Part shown: piece by piece, positions 1-8,882 of the stretch | Position numbering within the stretch: the first letter of the stretch is position 1 | Layout: each line of letters starts with the position of its first letter | From: Rhodovulum adriaticum | Lineage (GTDB): Bacteria; Pseudomonadota; Alphaproteobacteria; Rhodobacterales; Rhodobacteraceae | DNA: 64,000 nt | NCBI RefSeq assembly: GCF_004345735.1 | Contig: NZ_SLXL01000013.1 | Coordinates: 17,747 to 81,746 of the forward strand | Direction of reading: 5' to 3' | Notes under the pieces: model-generated | Database searches by the model: none | The model's input: only the letters and a program-made list of their open reading frames with translations | Told to the model about the DNA's origin: nothing | Translations under genes and position numbers: made by a program

Positions 1-597
1 CATCTGGCTGCCAACGGCCTTGACCTGGCCGTTGCCCGCCTGCGCGATGTAATACAGCACGTTGGGCGTATCGTGCATGGCGGCATCGACGCGGCCGGTG
101 CGCAGTTCCAGATAGGCGTTGTCGATATTGGGGAACTTGCGCAACTCGGTATCGGGCAGGTTCTCTTCTGCCCAGTCAGAGGCCGAGGTTCCGGTCTTGA
201 CCGCCAGCGTCTTGCCCGCCAGATCGTCCCAATCGGCGACCTCGCTGTCGGTGGGCACCATCAGGCGAAAGCCGCTGTCATAGTAGCCGTCCGAGAAGTC
301 GATGACTTCTTCGCGCTCCGGCTTGATCGTGATCCCTGCCAGCGCGACATCGACCTGGCCGGTCTGCAAGGCGGGAATGATCCCGGCAAAGTCCATCGGG
401 CGCAGGTCGTATTCCATGCCGATTTCGGTGGCGATGGCATCCCACATCTCGATGTCGAAGCCGGTATATTTGCCGTCCTGCTTGAATTCGAAGGGGACAA
501 AGGCGGTGTCGGTTGCCACCACCAATTCGTCCGCGCTGGCCTGTGCCGCGGTCAGGGAAAGGGCGGCGGCGGCCGCGAGCTTTACGAGCGTCTTCAT
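1..597 (-). CDS. Amino-acid ABC transporter substrate-binding protein, GlnH-like (C-terminus outside window)
   Basis: Periplasmic receptor of a polar amino acid importer (solute-binding family 3). The minus strand reads [20 protein letters not shown], a Sec signal peptide, then [16 protein letters not shown], the typical start of mature GlnH/HisJ-like proteins, followed by [11 protein letters not shown] and [15 protein letters not shown]. About 199 residues are visible; the family is usually 245-270 residues, so the last 50-60 residues and any permease/ATPase genes lie beyond base 1. An AGGAG Shine-Dalgarno sequence sits about 8 bases before the ATG. There is no lipobox cysteine, so it should be a free periplasmic protein. 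Glutamine as ligand is an inference from overall resemblance. Its AT-rich upstream region carries repeated TTTTTGCA motifs. Confidence 0.88.
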   Translation of the reverse strand, partial: MKTLVKLAAAAALSLTAAQASADELVVATDTAFVPFEFKQDGKYTGFDIEMWDAIATEIGMEYDLRPMDFAGIIPALQTGQVDVALAGITIKPEREEVIDFSDGYYDSGFRLMVPTDSEVADWDDLAGKTLAVKTGTSASDWAEENLPDTELRKFPNIDNAYLELRTGRVDAAMHDTPNVLYYIAQAGNGQVKAVGSQM

Positions 598-616
598 GGG
601 CGTTCTCCTGTTGGTG

Positions 617-728
617 TGCAAATTTTTTGCATGATCGTTCTTGTGCAGAGGAGCGTTACATGCCGCAATCGTTCACGCAAGTATTTTTGCATAATTATAA
701 ATTTGATGCTTTTCTTTGCATTTTTGCA
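617..728. promoter_or_regulatory. AT-rich divergent regulatory region with repeated TTTTTGCA motifs
   Basis: The 278-base gap between the binding protein (leftward) and the dehydrogenase (rightward) contains an AT-rich stretch unlike its surroundings. It holds the perfect dyad TGCAAATTTTTTGCA at 617-631, TTTTTGCA at 684-691 (in CGCAAGTATTTTTGCA, 676-691) and TGCATTTTTGCA at 717-728. A similar 15-mer lies at 5627-5641. The spacing and symmetry look like operators for a dimeric regulator; which regulator is not known. Confidence 0.5.
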
Positions 729-875
729 CGGGCGATGGGGGGCAAACGCTTGAAAACAGGCGCCGGCAAGATCGGCGGCGGCCCGCCCCGACGCTGTCGT
801 TCCGGGAAATGGACGCAGGCGGGCTTCGGCGGTATCACTCGGTTTGCATTCCCATTTCTGGCCGGATACCGCGCA

Positions 876-2174
876 ATGACCCAGGATACGACCGCCCCCG
901 ACATGCCGCCCCTGCCGATGCTGGACAAGGCGCGCGCGAATCTGCGCGCCGCCTGCGACCGGCTGAACATTCATCCCGATGTGTTCGAAGAACTGAAATG
1001 GCCGCGCGAAACGCTGTCGGCCAGCCTGCTGATCCGGATGGACGATGGCAGCCGCCGCGCGTTCAAGGCCTGGCGGTGCCGCTATAACGACCGGCGCGGG
1101 CCGACCAAGGGCGGCGTACGGTTCCACCCCAACGTGTCGCTGGACGAGGTCGAGACACTGGCCTTCTGGATGACGTTCAAATGCGCGGTGGCCAACCTGC
1201 CCTTCGGGGGCGGCAAGGGCGGCGTCTGCGTCGATACCAAGGCGCTGTCGGCCTCCGAACTGGAACGACTAAGCCGCGCGTATATAGAGGCCTTCGCGCC
1301 CTTTGTCGGGCCGGATCGCGATATCCTGGCGCCGGACATGTACACCAACGGTATTGTCATTGCCTGGATGGCGGACGAATACAGCGCGATCACCGGTGCG
1401 CCGCTGCCCAACGCGATCACCGGCAAGCCGCTGGCCTTTGGCGGGACGGTCGGGCGCACCGACGCGACGGCGCGGGGCGGGTTCTTTGCGCTGCGCTACC
1501 TGCAGGGCTCGCTGGGGCTGGACCCGAACAAGGCGACCGTGGCGATCCAGGGCTTTGGCAATGTCGGTTATCACTGTGCCAAGCTCTTGCATGCCGATGG
1601 CTATCGCATCGTGGCGCTGAGCGACTCGCGCGGCGCGATCCATGACCCGGACGGGTTCGATCCGCTGGCCGTGATGGAACACAAGCACAAGACCGGCACG
1701 CTGCTGGGGGCGCCGGGGCACGGCCAGACCCGAGAGATCGGCAACGACGAGTTGCTGGAACTGGAGTGCGACGTTCTGGTTCCCGCCGCGCTGGAACGGC
1801 AGATCACACCGGAAAACCAGGCCCGGATCAAGGCGCGCGTCATCCTGGAGATGGCCAACGGCCCGGTTTCGCCCGCCGCCGATGTCTGGTTGGCAGAGCA
1901 GGGCACGGTTATCATCCCCGACATCCTGGCCAATTCCGGCGGGGTGACGGTCTCGCATCTGGAATGGGTGCAGAACCGTTCGGGGTTCTACTGGGATGCC
2001 TCGCGCGTGCGCGACCACCTGCGCAACGTGATGGAAACCGAAACCCAGGCCGTCTGGACCCTGCACAACGAGATGGGGCTGTCGATGCGAGAGGCGGCCT
2101 ATGTCCACGGCCTGCGCCGGATCGCCGAGGCGGTGGAGGCGCGGGGAACCCAAGCCTATTTCGACGGGGCGTGA
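876..2174 (+). CDS. Glu/Leu/Phe/Val dehydrogenase (glutamate dehydrogenase family)
   Basis: NAD(P)-dependent oxidative deamination of an amino acid, probably glutamate, to its 2-oxoacid plus ammonia in the cytoplasm. The 432-residue product has the family's conserved active-site block around residues 102-115 (FKCAVANLPFGGGKGG, with the substrate and catalytic lysines), the APDMYTNG segment near 152-159 and a Rossmann dinucleotide-binding motif GFGNVG at 226-231. The frame is open well upstream, but the ATG at 876 gives MTQDTTAPDMPPL and a normal family length, so I chose it. Divergent from the amino-acid-binding protein, which suggests linked amino acid uptake and nitrogen release. Leucine or valine as substrate cannot be excluded. 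Confidence 0.9.
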   Translation: MTQDTTAPDMPPLPMLDKARANLRAACDRLNIHPDVFEELKWPRETLSASLLIRMDDGSRRAFKAWRCRYNDRRGPTKGGVRFHPNVSLDEVETLAFWMTFKCAVANLPFGGGKGGVCVDTKALSASELERLSRAYIEAFAPFVGPDRDILAPDMYTNGIVIAWMADEYSAITGAPLPNAITGKPLAFGGTVGRTDATARGGFFALRYLQGSLGLDPNKATVAIQGFGNVGYHCAKLLHADGYRIVALSDSRGAIHDPDGFDPLAVMEHKHKTGTLLGAPGHGQTREIGNDELLELECDVLVPAALERQITPENQARIKARVILEMANGPVSPAADVWLAEQGTVIIPDILANSGGVTVSHLEWVQNRSGFYWDASRVRDHLRNVMETETQAVWTLHNEMGLSMREAAYVHGLRRIAEAVEARGTQAYFDGA

Positions 2175-2472
2175 GCATCGGGTTTCACCCGGCGCAGCCC
2201 GCCTGCGGCGGCGAAATGCAGGCCATCCCCGTTGTCTTTCTGTGCTCCGCGTAAGCTAGGGTGGGTCATGGCCCGTTCCGGCACGCATCCAACCGCCTGT
2301 GGCAGGTTGCCGATCAGTGCCGCAGCGCCAGGGGTTTGGGCGATGCGGCATTGCGGACGGCTGGTGAGCCAATCCCATTGCCCATATAGTGCGCTGCGCA
2401 AGATCGGTGCGACAGGGGCGGCGGCAGGCCACCTGCGCGGTACCGATGCCCCAATAACGTGGTCGGGAATGA
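2175..2472. other. Intergenic region without a supported gene
   Basis: About 298 bases between the dehydrogenase and the DeoR-type regulator. Short open frames exist on both strands but show no recognisable protein or good ribosome site. The bases near 2257-2266 (TAGGGTGGGT) match half of the nested palindrome at 56011-56062 and may be a decayed copy of that element. Confidence 0.4.
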
Positions 2473-3240
2473 ATGACGGGTAAAAAGGCAGCACGCCAGA
2501 AGCAGATCCTTGCGGAATTGACCACGACGCCCACCATGCGGGTCAGCGCCCTGTCCGAGGCGTTGAGCGTGACCACCGAAACGATCCGGCGTGACCTGGA
2601 CGAGTTGGCCCGGCAAGGGCTGATCAGCCGGACCTATGGCGGCGCGATGCTGCGTCAGCAGGCGGAGCCGACCCTGACCCAGCGTCACAACGAGTTGGTG
2701 ACCGAGCGCGAGGCGATCGCGCGGATCGCCGTGCCGATGCTCAAGGATGCGCGGGTCATCATGATCGGGTCGGGCGCGACTACGGTCCATGTCGCACGGC
2801 GGCTGGTTTATGAGTTGAACAACATCACCGTGATTACGCATTCCTTCGGGGTGGCCACGGCGCTGGCCTTCAACCCCACGATTTCGGTGATGATGGCGCC
2901 GGGCCTGTACCATTCGGGCGAGGGCGCGATGCACGGCGCGCAGACGGTGCGATTCCTGTCGGATTTCACGGCGGACTGGGCGGTGCTGGGGGCTAGCGGC
3001 CTGTCGCCGGACGGCCCCAGCGACGCATTGATCGAGGCGGCGGATGTCTATTCGGCGATGCTGCGCCAGGCGACGCGCCGAATGGTGGTGGCCGACCATA
3101 CCAAGTTCGACCGGATGTCCACCGCGCGGTATGCGCGGTGGAGCAATATCGACGTTCTGGCCAGCGACCGCACGCCCACCGGCCCGATGGCCGCAGCGCT
3201 GAAACGGGCCGAGGTGGAAACCCTGATCGCGCCCGGCTGA
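2473..3240 (+). CDS. DeoR/GlpR-family transcriptional regulator
   Basis: Sugar-phosphate-type repressor, 255 residues. The N-terminus is the DeoR helix-turn-helix signature (RQKQILAELTTTPTMRVSAL, then TTETIRRDLDELARQGLISR and YGGA); the rest is the DeoR sensor domain (VIMIGSGATTVHVARRL, DWAVLGASGLS, then VVADHTKFDR near the C-terminus). DeoR sensors usually bind a phosphorylated metabolite. It ends four bases before the convergent aminotransferase gene, next to a kinase that would make a phosphorylated intermediate, so local control of that pair and of the importer is a reasonable inference. The ATG at 2473 lies directly before the HTH and has no clear alternative. Confidence 0.9.
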   Translation: MTGKKAARQKQILAELTTTPTMRVSALSEALSVTTETIRRDLDELARQGLISRTYGGAMLRQQAEPTLTQRHNELVTEREAIARIAVPMLKDARVIMIGSGATTVHVARRLVYELNNITVITHSFGVATALAFNPTISVMMAPGLYHSGEGAMHGAQTVRFLSDFTADWAVLGASGLSPDGPSDALIEAADVYSAMLRQATRRMVVADHTKFDRMSTARYARWSNIDVLASDRTPTGPMAAALKRAEVETLIAPG

Positions 3241-3244
3241 ACGT

Positions 3245-4573
3245 TCAGGCCAGGATGTCGGCCAGCGCGTCCGCGAACTGGTCGGCCTCGTCCCGGGTCA
3301 GGCACAGGGGTGGGCGCACCTTCAGCGTGGCGCCGAACCGTCCGGCCGCGCCGATCAGCACGCCGCGGGCCTTGAACCCGTCGATCACCTGCACCGCGAA
3401 ATCCGGGTCCGGCGCCATGTCGCGCGACGGGTCGCACAGATCGACACCGATGAACAGGCCCGCCCCGCGCACCGCCGCGACCCGTGGGTCGGTATCGGCC
3501 AGCGCGGACAGGCGGTCCAGCAGGTAGCGGCCCGTTTCGCGCGCGTTGGCTTGCAGGCCCTCGGCCTCGATCACGCGCAGCACGGCGGCCCCGGCGGCGG
3601 CGGCCACCGGGTTTCCGCCAAAGGTGTTGAAATAGCCCACATCGGTGCAGAACGCGGCCAGATGATCGGGACGGGCGGCCATGCCCGCCATGGGAAAGCC
3701 ATTGCCCATGGGTTTGCCCATCGTGACGATATCCGGTTCCACGCCGTGGCGGGCAAACCCCCAGAAGGCATCGCCCGTGCGGGCAAAGCCCGGCTGTACC
3801 TCGTCGGCGATGAACAGCCCGCCGGCGTCGCGGATCGCCTGCACCGCCGGGCGCAGGAAGCCGGGCGGATCGGCAAAAATCCCGTCGCTGGAAAAGATCG
3901 AATCCACGATCAGGGCGGCGGGCCTCAGCCCCCGCTTGTCCAACTCGGCAATGGCCGCGCGCAGGCTGGCGGTGAAGCCTTCGGCGATGTCCGGCCCGTA
4001 GTTTTCCTGCGACGGGGTGGGGATGGCCACCACATAGTCCGGCAGGCTGCCGCGCTTCAGCGCCGAGGGCGAAACCTCGGTCACGAAGGCGGTGTTGCCG
4101 TGATAGGCGTTCTCGGTGACGATCACGCCCGTTCCCCCGGTGGCCTTGCGCGCCACCCGCAGGGCCAGATCGTTGGCCTCGCTGCCTGAACAGGTCAGCA
4201 CCACGTTGGACAGTGCCGCCGGCAGCTTGGCCTTCAGCGCCTCAAGATAGGCGTCGACCACGTCCACGATATAGCGGGTGTTGGTGTTCAGCCGCGCCAT
4301 CTGGTCGGCGACGGCGCGCACCACCTCGGGGTGGCTGTGCCCGACCGAGGGCACGTTGTTATAGAAATCCAGGTATTTCCGGCCATCCGCTGCGGTCATC
4401 CACGCGCCCGAGGCCGACACCATCTGGATCGGTTCGCGGTAGAACAGGACAGACGCCGCGCCAAGGTTGTCCAGCCGCCGCGCCACGGCAGGGGCGGCGG
4501 TTTCGGCCTGCGCCTTGTCAAAGGCGTTCATGTCCAGGATCGGACGCACGGTTCCCTTGGAATCGACGGTCAT
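3245..4573 (-). CDS. PLP-dependent class III aminotransferase / phospho-lyase (AGXT2L-like)
   Basis: 442-residue fold-type I PLP enzyme. Seen: [12 protein letters not shown] near 128-139, ADEVQ at 256-260 with the PLP-ring aspartate D257, and [12 protein letters not shown] with the Schiff-base lysine K287. The start [20 protein letters not shown] was chosen because its ATGA overlaps the stop of the upstream kinase gene by four bases; an open frame continues upstream but only inside the kinase gene. Class III enzymes encoded beside APH-type kinases include the ammoniophospholyases that act on 5-phosphohydroxylysine and phosphoethanolamine, so a phospho-lyase role is more likely than simple transamination. 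That assignment is inference; the fold and cofactor are clear. Confidence 0.85.
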   Translation of the reverse strand: MTVDSKGTVRPILDMNAFDKAQAETAAPAVARRLDNLGAASVLFYREPIQMVSASGAWMTAADGRKYLDFYNNVPSVGHSHPEVVRAVADQMARLNTNTRYIVDVVDAYLEALKAKLPAALSNVVLTCSGSEANDLALRVARKATGGTGVIVTENAYHGNTAFVTEVSPSALKRGSLPDYVVAIPTPSQENYGPDIAEGFTASLRAAIAELDKRGLRPAALIVDSIFSSDGIFADPPGFLRPAVQAIRDAGGLFIADEVQPGFARTGDAFWGFARHGVEPDIVTMGKPMGNGFPMAGMAARPDHLAAFCTDVGYFNTFGGNPVAAAAGAAVLRVIEAEGLQANARETGRYLLDRLSALADTDPRVAAVRGAGLFIGVDLCDPSRDMAPDPDFAVQVIDGFKARGVLIGAAGRFGATLKVRPPLCLTRDEADQFADALADILA

Positions 4574-5571
4574 GCCGCGCCCCCGTTCAGGTAGGCCTCG
4601 GCCAGGTCCAGCGTGCCTTGTGTGTAGGCCTCCAGCCCGGCCTCGCGGGCGGTTTCGGTTTCGCGGTGGCTGGCGATCCAGGCGGTCAGCAGCAGGCGGC
4701 GGAACATGATGAAGGTCGGGATCATCTCGACATGTTCGTCCGACAACGCGGCGACGCTGCGATAGCCGCGGACCCAGGCCTCTTGCAGGTCGGGGACGAT
4801 CGGGTTGGTTTCCAGGAAGGAAATTGCCGCAGCGAAATCGTAGATGAACCATGAAAAGCCGCAATCGTCGAAGTCGATCACGCCCAGCCTGTCCCCATCC
4901 ACCAGCAGGTTGGCAAGCCGCAGGTCCGCATGCACCAGTCCGAACCGATCCGGTCCGGCGCCATAGGCGGCCAGCCTGTCGCGCAGCGCATCGCTCAGCC
5001 GCTCCAGCGTCTTGCGCCCGTCGGCGGTCAGGCCCAGTGCCGCGCGCCAGTCGCCCCATAGGGGGTCAGCGCCGAAGGCGGTGTCGTGGTTCCAGGTCTT
5101 GCGCGTGAACCCGGCGGGCGGGGTCCAGGTCCGGGTGTGCGCATGCAGGCGTGCGCTGATCGCGCCCAGGGTTTCGAAGCCGGCGGCAAGGTCGCCCTCG
5201 GGGTCGGGTTCCTGACCGGGCATGAAGTCGAAGGCGACGACGTGCCGAATCTGGCCGTCATCCTCGAATCGGGCGATCAGGTTTCCATCGGCCATGGGCA
5301 GCGGTGCGGGGGTTTCCACCGCCCCGTCTTGCCGCAACGCAGCAATCCAGGCGAGTTCCGAGGCAATCTCGCTCTCGCTGTGGTAGTTCGGCCTGTGAAC
5401 CCGCAGAATTACGGGTGAGTCGCGCCCCGGATCGTCCGCACGGAAGGTCGCGTTTTCCGACAGACTCAACAGGCGCACCTCTGTTTCAGGGGCCAATTTC
5501 CATTGGGTCAAAAGCCCTTTTGCCCCTGCCTGCAGACGATCCACGAAATCACTGTGATAGAGACCAGCCAT
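4570..5571 (-). CDS. APH-family phosphotransferase (hydroxylysine/choline kinase-like)
   Basis: Aminoglycoside-phosphotransferase-fold small-molecule kinase, 333 residues. The catalytic loop is GLVHADLRLANLLVDG (H214, D216, N221), followed by VIDFDDCG with the metal-binding aspartates at 233 and 235. The start MAGLYHSDFV is preferred; an upstream ATG near 5632 would add about 20 residues with no homology-like sequence. It overlaps the downstream class III enzyme by four bases, so they are surely co-translated. Known animal and bacterial pairs of this type (hydroxylysine kinase plus phosphohydroxylysine phospho-lyase) suggest that it phosphorylates an amino alcohol or hydroxylated amino acid. 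Antibiotic resistance is unlikely in this setting. Confidence 0.82.
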   Translation of the reverse strand: MAGLYHSDFVDRLQAGAKGLLTQWKLAPETEVRLLSLSENATFRADDPGRDSPVILRVHRPNYHSESEIASELAWIAALRQDGAVETPAPLPMADGNLIARFEDDGQIRHVVAFDFMPGQEPDPEGDLAAGFETLGAISARLHAHTRTWTPPAGFTRKTWNHDTAFGADPLWGDWRAALGLTADGRKTLERLSDALRDRLAAYGAGPDRFGLVHADLRLANLLVDGDRLGVIDFDDCGFSWFIYDFAAAISFLETNPIVPDLQEAWVRGYRSVAALSDEHVEMIPTFIMFRRLLLTAWIASHRETETAREAGLEAYTQGTLDLAEAYLNGGAA

Positions 5572-5626
5572 TGCGTTGCCCTTTTTATTTGCGCTTTCAA
5601 AATCTGTAGGGCCATAAATTGTGACT

Positions 5627-5641
5627 TGCAACATTTTTGCT
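5627..5641. promoter_or_regulatory. Operator-like site in the kinase / binding-protein divergent region
   Basis: TGCAACATTTTTGCT lies between the divergent kinase and binding-protein genes and matches TGCAAATTTTTTGCA at 617-631 in 12 of 15 positions. The location, about 55 bases before the kinase ATG and 130 before the binding-protein ATG, fits a shared operator. The binding protein is unknown. Confidence 0.4.
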
Positions 5642-5768
5642 TGCCAATGTCCAAAAAAGCGGGAATCGTCAGGGTCAGATGCTGCGCTGCAACATCGCGT
5701 TGACGCCACTTGGGCGGACTGACGACCGAGGCCGGTCAGCGCCTGCCAACACAGAAGAGGACATCGCC

Positions 5769-6902
5769 ATGACCATGACCCGCCGTGCCTTTACCGCCAG
5801 CCTGGGCGCCCTTGCCGGCAGCGCCGCGCTGCTGCCCGGCCGCCCTGCGCTGGCCTCCCGCGAGGACGAGCTGAACATCCTGTGCTGGGAAGGCTACAAC
5901 ACCGACGACGTGCTGAGCCCGTTCCGCAAGATGCACCCCGGCGCCACCGTCCGCGCCGAAAGCGGCACCTCGGACCCGGACATGATCAACAAGCTGCGCG
6001 CGGGCGAGGTGAACGTCTGGGATCTGATCAACCTCAACCAGCCCTGGGCGCGCGGCCAGCTGCTGCCCGAGGGGCTGATCAAGCCGCTGAGCAAGGACCG
6101 CTTCCTGCCCTACTTCGAGAAGATGGCCCCGGAATTCTCGGGGCCCTATCCGCAGGCCTTTGCCGATAACGGCGACCTGATCGGGATGCCGCAGCGCTAT
6201 GGCCCGTTCTCCTTTGTGGTCAACACCGACAAGATCAGCCGCGAAATGGCCGAGGATCAGGGCTGGAAGCTGTTCCTGGATCCCGCGATGGCCGGGCGCT
6301 ATGGCGTGCTGACCTACGACAATTGGAACCTCATCCACATGTGCCTGACGGGCGATCTGAACCCGTTCCAGCCGCTGGACGAGGCCGGGTTCGAAACCTT
6401 CGACGGGGTGGCCAAGCAGATCTTCGGCGGGGCCAAGCTGCTGACCGACGACCTGGTGGCGATGAACACCGCCCTGATCAACGGCGAGATCGACGCCTAC
6501 TTCACCGGCGGCACCTATACCGCCAGCCCCGCGCGTCTGGACGGGCTGACCAATGTTCGCGGCATCACCCCGAAATCGGGGCCGATCGACGGCAAGGGCG
6601 GCGTTGTCTGGATCGAGCTGACCTCGCTGGTCAACAACCCCGATCCCTCGCCCCTGGCAGAGGATTTCCTGGAATTCGTGCAGAAACCGGAAATCTGCAA
6701 GGCCGTCGGCTTTGCCGAAGGCACCTATAACCCGGTGGCCCAGATGGGCGACCCGGAGGTGGCCGCGCTGTGGGATGCCGAAGAGCGCGACGCGATCCAG
6801 TGGGACAGCCTGCCCGAAGAGATGGAGCGGTCGGTCGAGTACGACGTTGTCGCCGATTACGACAAGCTCATGCAGATCTACACCGCGGCCAAGCGCGGCT
6901 GA
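5769..6902 (+). CDS. Polyamine-type ABC transporter substrate-binding protein (PotD-like)
   Basis: 377-residue periplasmic receptor of the spermidine/putrescine type. The N-terminus MTMTRRAFTASLGALAG is a twin-arginine signal, ending near RPALAS; the mature part begins ELNILCWEGYNTDDVLSPF, as in PotD/PotF-like proteins. An AGAGGA ribosome site precedes the ATG at 5769. It is the first gene of a five- or six-gene run with the ATPase and two permeases. The ligand could be a polyamine, but the neighbouring kinase and phospho-lyase argue for another cationic amino compound. Family call is firm, substrate is inference. Confidence 0.88.
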   Translation: MTMTRRAFTASLGALAGSAALLPGRPALASREDELNILCWEGYNTDDVLSPFRKMHPGATVRAESGTSDPDMINKLRAGEVNVWDLINLNQPWARGQLLPEGLIKPLSKDRFLPYFEKMAPEFSGPYPQAFADNGDLIGMPQRYGPFSFVVNTDKISREMAEDQGWKLFLDPAMAGRYGVLTYDNWNLIHMCLTGDLNPFQPLDEAGFETFDGVAKQIFGGAKLLTDDLVAMNTALINGEIDAYFTGGTYTASPARLDGLTNVRGITPKSGPIDGKGGVVWIELTSLVNNPDPSPLAEDFLEFVQKPEICKAVGFAEGTYNPVAQMGDPEVAALWDAEERDAIQWDSLPEEMERSVEYDVVADYDKLMQIYTAAKRG

Positions 6903-6970
6903 GCCCTTTCAACATCCGGTCCCGCGCGCCCCGGCGGCGGGGCCGGTTTCACCAGGCGAAAGACAAGAGA

Positions 6971-8026
6971 ATGAGCGATACCACGCCGATTTTGCGCATC
7001 AACGCCCTGACCAAGACCTTCAACGAGTTCACCGCGCTGCATGCCATCGACCTGAAGGTGCACGACGGCGAGTTCCTGGCCATCGTCGGCCCCTCGGGCA
7101 GCGGCAAGACCACGCTGATCCGGTTGCTGGTGGGCATGGACGAACCCAGCGACGGTTCCATCTGGCTGCGCGACCAGCGCATCGACGAGATGCCCGCCAA
7201 CAAGCGGCCCACCTGCATGGTGTTCCAGTCGCTGGCGCTGTTTCCCCACATGACCGTGGGCCAGAACATCGAGTTTCCCCTAAAGCTGCGCAAGGTCGCG
7301 CCAGAGGATCGCAAGGCCCGCGCGCTGGAATTGCTGGATCTGCTGCGCCTGCCGCAAGACTATTATTCCAAGCGTATCGACCAGTGTTCCGGCGGTGAAC
7401 GGCAACGGGTGGCGCTGGCCCGCGCGCTGGCCTTTGACCCGGAAATCCTGTTCTTCGACGAACCGCTGTCGGCGCTGGACTACCGCCTGCGCAAGGCGCT
7501 GGAAAAAGAGCTGAAGGATCTGCACGCCCGCACGGGCAAGACCTTCATCTACATCACCCACAGCCTGGAAGAGGCGATGGTGATGTCCGACCGCATCGCC
7601 ATCATGCGTGCAGGCCGGTTCGAACAGATCGCCCCCGCAGAGGAAATCTATGCACGCCCGGTCAGCCGGTTCGTGGCAGAATTCATGGGCGAGGTGAACC
7701 TGTTCCCGATCCGCGCGGGTCAGGCCGAGGGCGTGACACTGTCGCCCGCAGCGGCAAGCGCGTTTGGCGGGGCGACCGGCACGCTGATGGTCCGCCCCGA
7801 GAGCCTGCAATTCCTGGAGGGCGAAGAGCACGCCGAACTGACCTTTGCCGGCCGGATCGAGGCCGAATACATGCTGGGGTCGCGCGTGCAATACACCGTC
7901 ACGCTGGAGGGCGGGCAGACCCTGATCGCCGAGGTTCTGCGCGAAAACGCCATGCCCGGCGGCCCGGGCACGCCCGTTCGCCTGGGCTGTGCCGCCGCGG
8001 CCTGCCACCTGATCGCGGAGGCCTGA
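6971..8026 (+). CDS. ABC transporter ATP-binding protein (PotA-like)
   Basis: 351-residue importer ATPase with a C-terminal TOBE-like domain. Visible motifs: Walker A GPSGSGKTT, Q-loop in VFQSLALFPHMT, signature CSGGERQRVALARAL, Walker B ILFFDEPLSALD and the H-switch ITHSLEE. The region after about residue 240 (FMGEVNLFPIRAG, LMVRPESL) is the regulatory OB-fold typical of PotA/UgpC-type subunits. The ATG at 6971 gives MSDTTPILRINALTKTF. It follows the binding protein after 68 bases and is one base from the permease start, so one mRNA is likely. Confidence 0.92.
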   Translation: MSDTTPILRINALTKTFNEFTALHAIDLKVHDGEFLAIVGPSGSGKTTLIRLLVGMDEPSDGSIWLRDQRIDEMPANKRPTCMVFQSLALFPHMTVGQNIEFPLKLRKVAPEDRKARALELLDLLRLPQDYYSKRIDQCSGGERQRVALARALAFDPEILFFDEPLSALDYRLRKALEKELKDLHARTGKTFIYITHSLEEAMVMSDRIAIMRAGRFEQIAPAEEIYARPVSRFVAEFMGEVNLFPIRAGQAEGVTLSPAAASAFGGATGTLMVRPESLQFLEGEEHAELTFAGRIEAEYMLGSRVQYTVTLEGGQTLIAEVLRENAMPGGPGTPVRLGCAAAACHLIAEA

Positions 8027-8027
8027 G

Positions 8028-8882
8028 ATGCAACGCCGTGATCGTCAACTGGGCCTGCTTTACGCAGCCCCCCTTACACTGTTCCTGGTCCTGTCCTTCC
8101 TGGCGCCGATCCTGCTGGTGGCGGGGTTTTCCACCATGCCGGCCAAGGTGTTCGACCTGGCGCATATGCCTGATTTCTCGGCCTACGGGGAATTCCTGCG
8201 CCAGGGCTACTGGAAATCCGTGGCCTGGTCGCTGGGCATGGCGCTGGTCGCCACGCTGATCCTGTTCGTGATCTGCTGGCCGCTGGCCTATGGCATGGCC
8301 AAGGTGTTCAAGCGCTTTACCCTTGTGCTGACCATCGGCGTGGTGATGACGCTGTTCGTGTCGGAAAACATCCGCCTGTTCGGCTGGGTGCTGACCCTGA
8401 TGAAGGGCGGACTGATCGAGGGGTACATGCGCCACTGGTTCGGCACAGGCTTTGACGGGCTGTTGTATAACGTGCCGTCGATCGTGTTCGGGCTGGTCTA
8501 CGTCTACCTGCCCTTCATGCTGTTCCCGCTGGCCCAGGGTATCGCCATGGTGCCCGACGACGCGCGGCAGGCCGCCTATGACCTGGGCGCCACGCGCTGG
8601 CAGATCCTGCGCGAGATCGAACTGCCGCTGGCCGCCCCCGGTATTCTGGTGGGCAGTTTGCTGTGCTTCGTGCTGTCGGCCGGTGCCATCGCAGAAAGTA
8701 AGCTGTTGGGCGGGCAGGCGGTGATCGTGATCGCCGACGAGGTGGAAACCGCCTTTACCTACGGGCAGAACTGGCCGCTGGGCGCTGCGCTGGCGATGGT
8801 GCTGATCGCCATCGTGGGCGGGCTGGCGATCTGGGGGATCGGCCGGGCCGATCTGGACCGCATGATCGGGAGGAAAGGCTGA
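8028..8882 (+). CDS. ABC transporter permease (PotB-like)
   Basis: 284-residue inner-membrane permease with about six predicted spans, the first at LLYAAPLTLFLVLSFLAPIL. The cytoplasmic EAA-type loop is DDARQAAYDLGATRWQILRE, which docks to the ATPase. The start codon lies one base after the ATPase stop, and the stop overlaps the next permease ATG (TGATG), indicating translational coupling. Together with the next gene it forms the heterodimeric channel of the importer. Confidence 0.9.
   Translation: MQRRDRQLGLLYAAPLTLFLVLSFLAPILLVAGFSTMPAKVFDLAHMPDFSAYGEFLRQGYWKSVAWSLGMALVATLILFVICWPLAYGMAKVFKRFTLVLTIGVVMTLFVSENIRLFGWVLTLMKGGLIEGYMRHWFGTGFDGLLYNVPSIVFGLVYVYLPFMLFPLAQGIAMVPDDARQAAYDLGATRWQILREIELPLAAPGILVGSLLCFVLSAGAIAESKLLGGQAVIVIADEVETAFTYGQNWPLGAALAMVLIAIVGGLAIWGIGRADLDRMIGRKG

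Noticed and set aside
513..875. N-terminal extension of the dehydrogenase
   Set aside because: In-frame and open, but 432 residues from 876 is the family length and the extension crosses the AT-rich promoter region.
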